Shown: in pieces, positions 57,623 to 64,000 of the stretch
How positions within the stretch are numbered: the first letter of the stretch is position 1
How the letters are laid out: every line of letters begins with the position of its first letter
From: Pelobates cultripes
Lineage: Eukaryota > Chordata > Amphibia > Anura > Pelobatidae
Reading direction: 5' to 3'
DNA: 64,000 bases
NCBI GenBank assembly: GCA_933207985.1
Contig: OW240920.1
Span: 125,311,684 to 125,375,683, forward strand
Notes under the pieces: model-generated
The model's input: the letters and a program-made list of their open reading frames with translations, nothing else
Told to the model about the DNA's origin: nothing
The model's database searches: none
Made by a program: the position numbers and the translations under genes

Positions 57623-58089
57623 CCCAGTGCATGCATGGTAGAATGTGATGATTCTAGATAATTTTGTCTTTATAGCAATATGTAAATATGATGTACATCT
57701 ACAATTCAACCCCCCTGCACATGGTGCATAACAGAATTGTATTGTATTGCTTCATAAAAGATTTGTGTGCGTCCCTTTTGGCACCTGCTGCACCTGCACT
57801 ATACATCGACCATAATGACTTTATAATGGTTTGAAAATGATTCTGGGGAATTTTAATCTCCTTACATGGGAATGTTTTATTGCTGTAGTCTCAGGTTTTG
57901 CATTTATGTTTATTTTTTTTTCTCTAAAGCATTTTTGCTTCCTGTTTCTAGTCATACGTAACTTGTATTATATTTTCATATTTGGACATCATTTTCAGAG
58001 CTGCAGTAAAACATATTGTGTGGCTAGGAGAATCCTTAAAGGGATACCTAATATGGATTTATTACTCTTTGTTAACACAGCACTATTAA
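57623..58089. other. Non-coding stretch, no gene seen
   Basis: The open frame 57831-58097 is hydrophobic and T-rich and matches nothing I know. Confidence 0.45.
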
Positions 58090-58352
58090 TGCATTAAAAG
58101 AAAGATGTTGAATAATCTGCCCAAACAGGTTGTTTTATCAGAATCTGTAAATATTGTTTAATAAAAGATTTGAAAACATATTTTTGAAAAACCAGCATGT
58201 CCAAGGATATTATAGTTGCTATGTCAGGTTACTGAATCATTTTGAAGTCAAGGTGTCTTTTTCTTTCCATTTAGAGACACAACTAGAAATTGCTTCAAAT
58301 TATGTTTTGTTTTTTAACCTTCTTTTGGATCAACAGCAGAAACAGACATATG
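58090..58352 (+). mobile_element. CR1 LINE 3' fragment
   Basis: It starts in the terminal RT remnant (tctgcccaaacaggttgtttt, matching NSLPEEVVL of the full copy) and runs to ccttcttttggatcaacagc and the end near 58352. It meets the next fragment tail to tail. Confidence 0.75.
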
Positions 58353-58745
58353 TCATAGGTACATAGGCTGAAAAGAGACACGCGTCCATCAAGTCCAGCC
58401 TTTCTAACATCTGCTTTTGCTGTTGATCCAAATGAAGGAAAAATACCAGTTTGGAGTGCATCCAGTTTTTCAGTAAATTAGTAAAAATTACTTCTCAACC
58501 CAAGAATGGCAGTCAGATCTCTCTTTGGATCAAGAAGCTGTTACCCAACAAATTAAAAATTATATCCCTGTATATTATGTTTTTGCAGATATTCATACAG
58601 TTACTGTTTAAACATATGTACTGATGAAACCACTTCTTCAGGCTGAGAATTCCACATCCTTATTGTTCTTACTGTAAAAAAAAAAAAAACTTTCCTTGCC
58701 TTAGACTAAATCTAATTTTTTCCAGTCTAACTGCATCATGTGACC
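58353..58745 (-). mobile_element. CR1 LINE 3' fragment, tail-to-tail partner
   Basis: Its reverse complement starts from the CR1 3' end: tacataggctgaaaagagac, cgtccatcaagtccagcc, then tttgctgttgatccaaatg. It extends back to the RT C-terminal remnant near 58690. Truncated. Confidence 0.85.
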
Positions 58746-59426
58746 AGGCTCGGTAATAACTGAAGGTCAGATTTATGGTTGTAAGCATAAAAGCATTAAG
58801 GATGGGAGTCACCCTGCATCCCAGTTTATGGATAAAATCACAGAGACAACAAAAATGAGCCCTGTTGGAGATCTTTAAAAGGGGAAGCTATGGAAAAACA
58901 TATAAGTAATCACATTTTTACAAAAAGTAAAAATCACATATTTTCAGTAAAAGAATGGGTAAGGGAGAGGCCTAAAATGGGCACAATGATAAAAATGGGG
59001 AAAGAACACTGTTGTGAACACTATTGAAGAAGTTGTGAGCCGACCATGCCAGCCATACCACCCTGGTATGGTGATAGTACCACCTTGAGGGCAGACCTAA
59101 CAAGAGCTCAGGCCATCAGATGAATATTGGGACGATATATTTTATCTTTGTTCGCCTGTTGTCTTTCATATTTCTTTAATTTGCTCTTTATACTTTGTTA
59201 ATTTGGTTAGGTGCCACCTGTTTCCTGTACCTTTTGTGTTCTTTAATTTTGTTGGGCCATAGAGGGGTCTCTGTACCTCGTGTTTGCTGCCTTTGGTTAA
59301 TCAGTGTCACAAGGTTGTATCCCATCTTATAGGAGTAGCAGATCCCACTAACAGAGGTACTAGATAAACATATTATCCGGCCTTAAAGTGGCCGAACTAA
59401 AAGATAAAGACAAAGTGTGTAATAGC
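58746..59426. other. Non-coding stretch, no gene seen
   Basis: No recognised element apart from a likely unclassified repeat at 59275-59395. Confidence 0.45.
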
Positions 59427-59590
59427 TATGGTCAGGAATATAGAAATATGGATAAATGGAATAACAAGCCAGGTCAGGATAATAGAAATACTCAAGGTCA
59501 CAAAACAAGCCAGGTCAGGATACCAGAAATACACAAAGTCAAATACAAGCCATGGTCAACATCAGAATATATAAAGAAAGACTTACTATA
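59427..59590. repeat. About 41-bp tandem repeat, four units
   Basis: Units (aagccaggtcaggataatag, aaatactcaaggtcacaaaac) start near 59426, 59466, 59507 and 59547. The last is degenerate. The plus open frame 59388-59591 only reflects the repeat. Confidence 0.75.
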
Positions 59591-60229
59591 AACATTAACG
59601 TTTATCAAGGCAGAAAAATAAGGGTCCAAATAGGCATTATACAGGCTAACTATGTTTCTGATTGGTCCACATTACCTCTGTGACTCTGAAATGTTTGGTA
59701 ATGAGGTCAACTGGAGGACGTGGTGACTTAAAGGGTGGGCATGACATCACAGCATTTTAATTTATAAACAATGCGCCATTGAAACGGGCAGCGTCTAATA
59801 TATTGCAGGGAAGAAAACAGCTAAAATGATTTTGGCCAATGCAAACCAGCAGAGGGTGCTGTTCGCTGGGCTGAATGGTAAGTATAAAGTATTGCCTGTT
59901 CGGCTCACGCGGCCCGACAGGTGCAGGTAAATACTTTAAAATTTGCTTCTGTAGTTCCTAGCGCTTAGCCATATTTCGAAATGAGACAGAGTAATCAGTA
60001 CGTTTCGTAAGGTCTAAGTCAAATCTCTAAATGTGTTTACTTTTTGTAAATTCTGAAACTTTTAATGTAGTTACTGAAGGGGCAATTCATTGCACATTAT
60101 ATTAAAATGCAATGAAATCTATTAATTGATTCATGTATCTGTTTCAGTTACAGGCGCGAGTATTTCATCGAAATATTTTATATTGTCTATCTGTAGCTCT
60201 ACTTACTTAGTGTAAAGTTCATGATTATA
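59591..60229. other. Non-coding stretch, no gene seen
   Basis: Nothing recognised. Confidence 0.45.
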
Positions 60230-60256
60230 GTTCTGTCTGTCTGTCTGTCTATATGC

Positions 60257-60298
<42 letters not shown>

Positions 60299-60307
60299 GT
60301 CTGTCTT
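60230..60307. repeat. (CTGT)n/(CTAT)n compound tetranucleotide microsatellite
   Basis: About eighteen tetranucleotide units, mostly tctg with a tcta block at 60280-60297. Confidence 0.95.
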
Positions 60308-61358
60308 TGTTAATCCAAAAGATAACCCCACTGCGTTTTATTTAGCATTATTAAGTAATGTCCTCTTGTTTGCATGTTCTTTGGGATGATCAGGTCCCCT
60401 GAGAGGTCACTTTATTGATACATGGTAATAATTTCTTGAGCGCCTTTTTTCTTCAATGAAGAAATTGTGTTTTCTTTGTCGAGTTCATCATTTAATCCTC
60501 TTTATTAATTTTGATGCCATTCTTTGGACCTTTTCCAATTCCATTATGCCTTTTTCATGATCTGAACTGTATTATAAATTCAGTAGTGTGCAAGCCGCGA
60601 GATAGTAGCAACTCAACCAAAATGCAGGCGAGGGTGTGTTGTTTAAATCCTCTTCACTCTGCCTTAGTGGTTCCTAAGTCTAATTATTTCATGTAACCCC
60701 TTTTGGGTCATGTGCTCACTTAAGATAGGAGCACCCCGACATTCAGCCTAGGATTTGAAATGGAATATGCCTATTCATAGTGCATCACAGGAATACAGCA
60801 ACAGCAACAAAGGATCTTATTGGTGCAAGATATTTCATTTCTCGATATGATCTGAAAAAATAGCTATAGTCACAATTTGTCATTCTAACATTTTAGTTCA
60901 ATACAATCCTGTCCAGTTTTACAAGCGGGTCCCCCTACTGGCCTGGGCCTGTCGTGGCAGGCAGAACTCCAGGTCTCGGTTGCTGTCGCGACCATTATGA
61001 CCCTGGTTGTTCTTCATGTGACTGCATTTGTCAAGAAGGGGTTAATTTTCCCAAAACCCATCAATTTAAGATGATTAATGTACCAGTATTTTGTGATGAA
61101 ATGTGGGATATTTTTTTTTTCACTTTCATATTCTCTGGCACCTCTTAGAGTTAATACCCTCAATCTTAGAACCAACACATGCATGGCTAGCTATTATAAT
61201 TATATCCACTGCCTGTACAGACTGAGTAAAATAAAGAGAATCAGCGTTTTCCTGTAAATTTAGAGTCTCCCTACTGACACTGTTTTGTATTATACAAAGT
61301 CTTCTTAGCATGTCACACTCTGATTTATGCAACTTTGCAGGTTGGAACTATCATCACC
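60308..61358. other. Non-coding stretch, no gene seen
   Basis: Open frames at 60511-60696, 60954-61148 and 61126-61332 match nothing I know. Confidence 0.45.
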
Positions 61359-61760
61359 TTTAAAGGGACACTACAGGCATCAAATCAACTATAAGTCATG
61401 CAGTCTAACTGCTCAATTCTCTGCCATTTAGGAGTAAAATTACTTTGTTTATACAGCCCTTGTCACACCTCCCTGCATGTGACTTAAACTTCCTTTATTG
61501 CACAGTCTGTTTAATTTAGAATTTCGTATCTCCTTCTCTGTTAATAGCCTTTTAGACCCTGCAGTGGCCTCCTGTGTGTAAATACAGGACAAGTGACAGC
61601 AACAGAGGAAAACTTTTACAGAAAGTTAACATCTGATTGAAAATGAAACCCTTTTGTTTACTAGCAGGCTGTGTCAGTCACAGCCAGGGGAGGTGTGGCT
61701 AGGGCTGCATAAACAGAAACAAAAGTGATTTAACTCCTAAATGGCAGAGAAAAAACCCAC
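61359..61760. mobile_element. TTAA-type element with internal palindrome, right end eroded
   Basis: The left terminus is ttaaagggacactacaggca. Inside, ttctctgccatttaggagta at 61419 pairs with tcctaaatggcagagaa at 61734; each arm also has a tgtttatacagccc-like / ggctgcataaaca segment. The final gtcccttTAA is missing. Confidence 0.75.
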
Positions 61761-61790
61761 AAATATATTTTTTAGCATGATGCTTTATCA

Positions 61791-61926
61791 CAGGGGTAGG
61801 CAATCTTTGGCACTGTAGTTGTTGTGGACTATATCTCCAATAATGCTATTACAGAAATGATGCTGTCCAAGCACCTAGGGGAATGTAGTCCAAAACATAT
61901 GGAGTGCCATAGATTGCTTACCTCTG
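61791..61926. mobile_element. hAT-like palindromic MITE, 136 bp
   Basis: It begins caggggtaggcaatctttgg and ends tagattgcttacctctg, with paired halves. Same length and structure as 18434-18569. Confidence 0.85.
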
Positions 61927-64000
61927 CTCTATCAGATGCTCGGTTTCAGTTCATGTGCCAGAGGGATTTACACCCCTTAATAAAACATTGAAAATCACTT
62001 AAAACTTCTGTAAACCTATTTTCAAGTAATTCTCTATATCTGTTTATATTTATATTAAAGATTTAGGTCATCATCCATTTTATTCTAGGCAAAGCAAGGA
62101 CAATTTGTGTCAAATGAGGATGAGAAATAGATGCATTGTTTAATGTCTCCTCTCCTCTCTATGCTCACAGACAGATGCAAAGGGCAGAGCTTATAACCAT
62201 GACTGACAGGGAACCAACATGGAGGCAACCATTTGAAGGATAAAGTTTAGATTTTTCTACATTTCATTTTCATTTTTTTTTCTCACCTCACAAATGCATA
62301 ATTCTTAACTATAGGGATAAGTAAACATAATATTAAAAATCACTGCACCAAAGTAACAACCTTTGTAAGAATTAAACAATTTTCCAAGTCAGCTACGCTA
62401 TGAACTCAATATTTAGAAATACAATTTGAAATTTACTTTGAATTCCCAACAATTCTCTAGTGAATAACTCTGTGAATTTTAGTGATTTAAAAAAAACAAA
62501 AAACTAATTGCAAAAATAGCTGAATAGCCTTTATTTAACAATTCAGGTTTCAGTTCACTGCAGTTCAGAGAATAAATCTCATAGTCTTTGTGTGTTTTGT
62601 TTTTAGTGTGTTGTTTGTGTGCATGTTTTTGTAATATTGGTACCAAGCTACAGTGAAGTTCCTAATTTAATACTTAGTATTTTTTTCAGTGCAGTTTTTT
62701 ATTCCGTAGCGCGCCGTTGTTTTGGGAACTGTTTGCAAGTGACAGCCTTTGAGTCGTAAGATATGCTCTCTCTGATTGTGCTGTTATCTCTGCAAATTCT
62801 CTTACTGTCACTCACTAACACAGAGTCTCACCCACAAGCATCCTGTGACAGTCAGTCACATTTAACAGTTTATCAGCATCTAAACCTGGCTGTCAAAACA
62901 GTCTTCTGGGATATCGTGAGACCTTTTTTCTCAGCATTTTATGCTTCCAATATCTATAGTAACCAGCCACTCATTAGGGGATAGGTGCAAACCCCTTGCA
63001 AAAAAAAACTGACTATTGTTGCAGGGGGCTTGTGTGTGATTGGGATTTGGCAGGGGAACAATGTCAAATATTTAGCTCTAAGAACCCATCCCTTGTTATG
63101 TAAATAACAGAGCTATTATTTCACATATAAAACAGTCACCAACCACAGTTTTCCAATAATATGGTAATATGACTTCCCCCAATGCTGCAATCGTGGAGAG
63201 ATTTTGAGAAATGTACAGATCTGCTTACAGAGATCTCAGCATGTCTAATGTATTGTAACTAGTATTTCAGCACTGCGGACAGCTCACAGAGTAAATGCAA
63301 GCGATTTTCTCATACAGGACTCCTGTGCTCTCTTAAAGAGCCCCTCAACAAACACAATAAACTTTAGCTTCCTGGAGTGCGGTATCTATGTAGAATGTGT
63401 CATATATTTTATAAAAAGTGCAGATTTCATTAGAAATTTTACTTTTTTTTAAATTAAACTTGTTACGCCCACCCCCAGGCTGTCAATCAGACAACAGCTC
63501 CTGTTACTTCCTTGTTTCTTTACCTCAGTGGAACTAAACTCAATAGGCAACAACTGCCCAAAGCACCTACCTGGCAAAGACTTCCCATTGAGCTGCATTG
63601 GGAAGTCTGTGATTGGACAGCCACAGAAAGTCTGGGCGGGGTTAGAAGGGGAGGGCTTGCAAACTGTTCTTAGATATACCACCAATACAAAAAATGCATA
63701 AGTATATGCATACATATTGTTATTGGGGTACACCAATTATATAATGATTTATTTCTTTTTTTGTATTTTGGAAGTGGAGCGCCTCTTTAATTATATCTGT
63801 GTTTTCACATTAAATAGAATTGGAGGCTATTCACTAAACTAATTGTGGACAAAGGAAACTTAAATGTGACATTTAGCCAAGTTGGAAAATAGCTGAAATT
63901 TGGATTTTTTTTTTTAATTTCCCATTTTGGATGACAATTTCCTTGTCAATTCTTCACAATTTCTTCTTTAGAGAAAAGACCTTAAGGAAATATTTTAATG
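61927..64000. other. Non-coding right end of the window
   Basis: No gene is seen. MITE-family pieces lie at about 62345-62475 (aatttactttgaattcccaa, agtgaataactctg), 62500-62585 (cagttcagagaataaatctc) and 63825-63985 (ggctattcactaaactaat). The block 63470-63660 is GC-richer and may be part of another repeat. The plus open frame 62763-62984 has a hydrophobic start resembling a signal peptide but no further support. Confidence 0.45.

Noticed and set aside
62763..62984. 73-residue plus frame starting like a signal peptide
   Set aside because: No downstream domain or splice donor, and no similarity to a known secreted protein.
1..64000. tRNA, rRNA or snRNA genes
   Set aside because: I looked for tRNA B-box (ggttcgaatcc) and common RNA gene signatures on both strands and saw none convincing; a covariance-model search would be decisive.

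Overview
The window is vertebrate nuclear DNA, most probably from an anuran amphibian. It has GT-AG introns, CR1/L2-type LINE remnants, two Tc1-like DNA transposons, many short inverted-repeat elements of kinds familiar from frog genomes, and micro- and minisatellites. There are no bacterial operons, CRISPR arrays or phage genes. The species cannot be named from the sequence alone.

One protein-coding gene was recognised: PDZD4 (PDZ domain containing 4, of the LNX/PDZRN group), on the minus strand at the left end. Seven exons lie between 548 and 8541. They join in frame without stops into about 781 residues, against about 769 in my recollection of the human protein, and carry one PDZ domain and a C-terminal class I PDZ ligand (SVTTV). 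The short first coding exon expected from other vertebrates (about 20 residues) was not found. It must lie to the right of 8541, so most or all of 8542-64000 is probably PDZD4 intron 1 and/or upstream DNA.

The PDZD4 introns hold a 44-bp tandem repeat (4921-5121), a MITE (5148-5318), a 24-bp minisatellite with hints of a 72-bp higher-order period (6203-6720) and a hAT-like palindromic MITE (7647-7767).

From 8542 to 64000 I see no host exon. Recognisable contents are: a CR1 LINE reverse-transcriptase pseudogene (about 37310-39572) and several CR1 3' fragments; an older L2/Rex1-type LINE relic split by a CR1 fragment (30260-31490); a Tc1-like element with TA target duplication and a 424-bp internal tandem duplication (42495-44470); a second decayed Tc1-like element (47835-49442); a family of TTAA-flanked non-autonomous elements; 136-bp hAT-like MITEs; MITEs of a 'TTATTCACTAAA' family; fold-back structures at 36630-36958 and 28300-28540; and simple or minisatellite tracts at 12567, 15890, 28590, 47680, 59427 and 60230.

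No convincing new biological system was found. The most useful leads are the internally duplicated Tc1 copy, the GC-rich palindrome with a central TGACGTCA next to a large TG-rich minisatellite, the tail-to-tail CR1 pairs, and the question of where PDZD4 exon 1 and its promoter lie.
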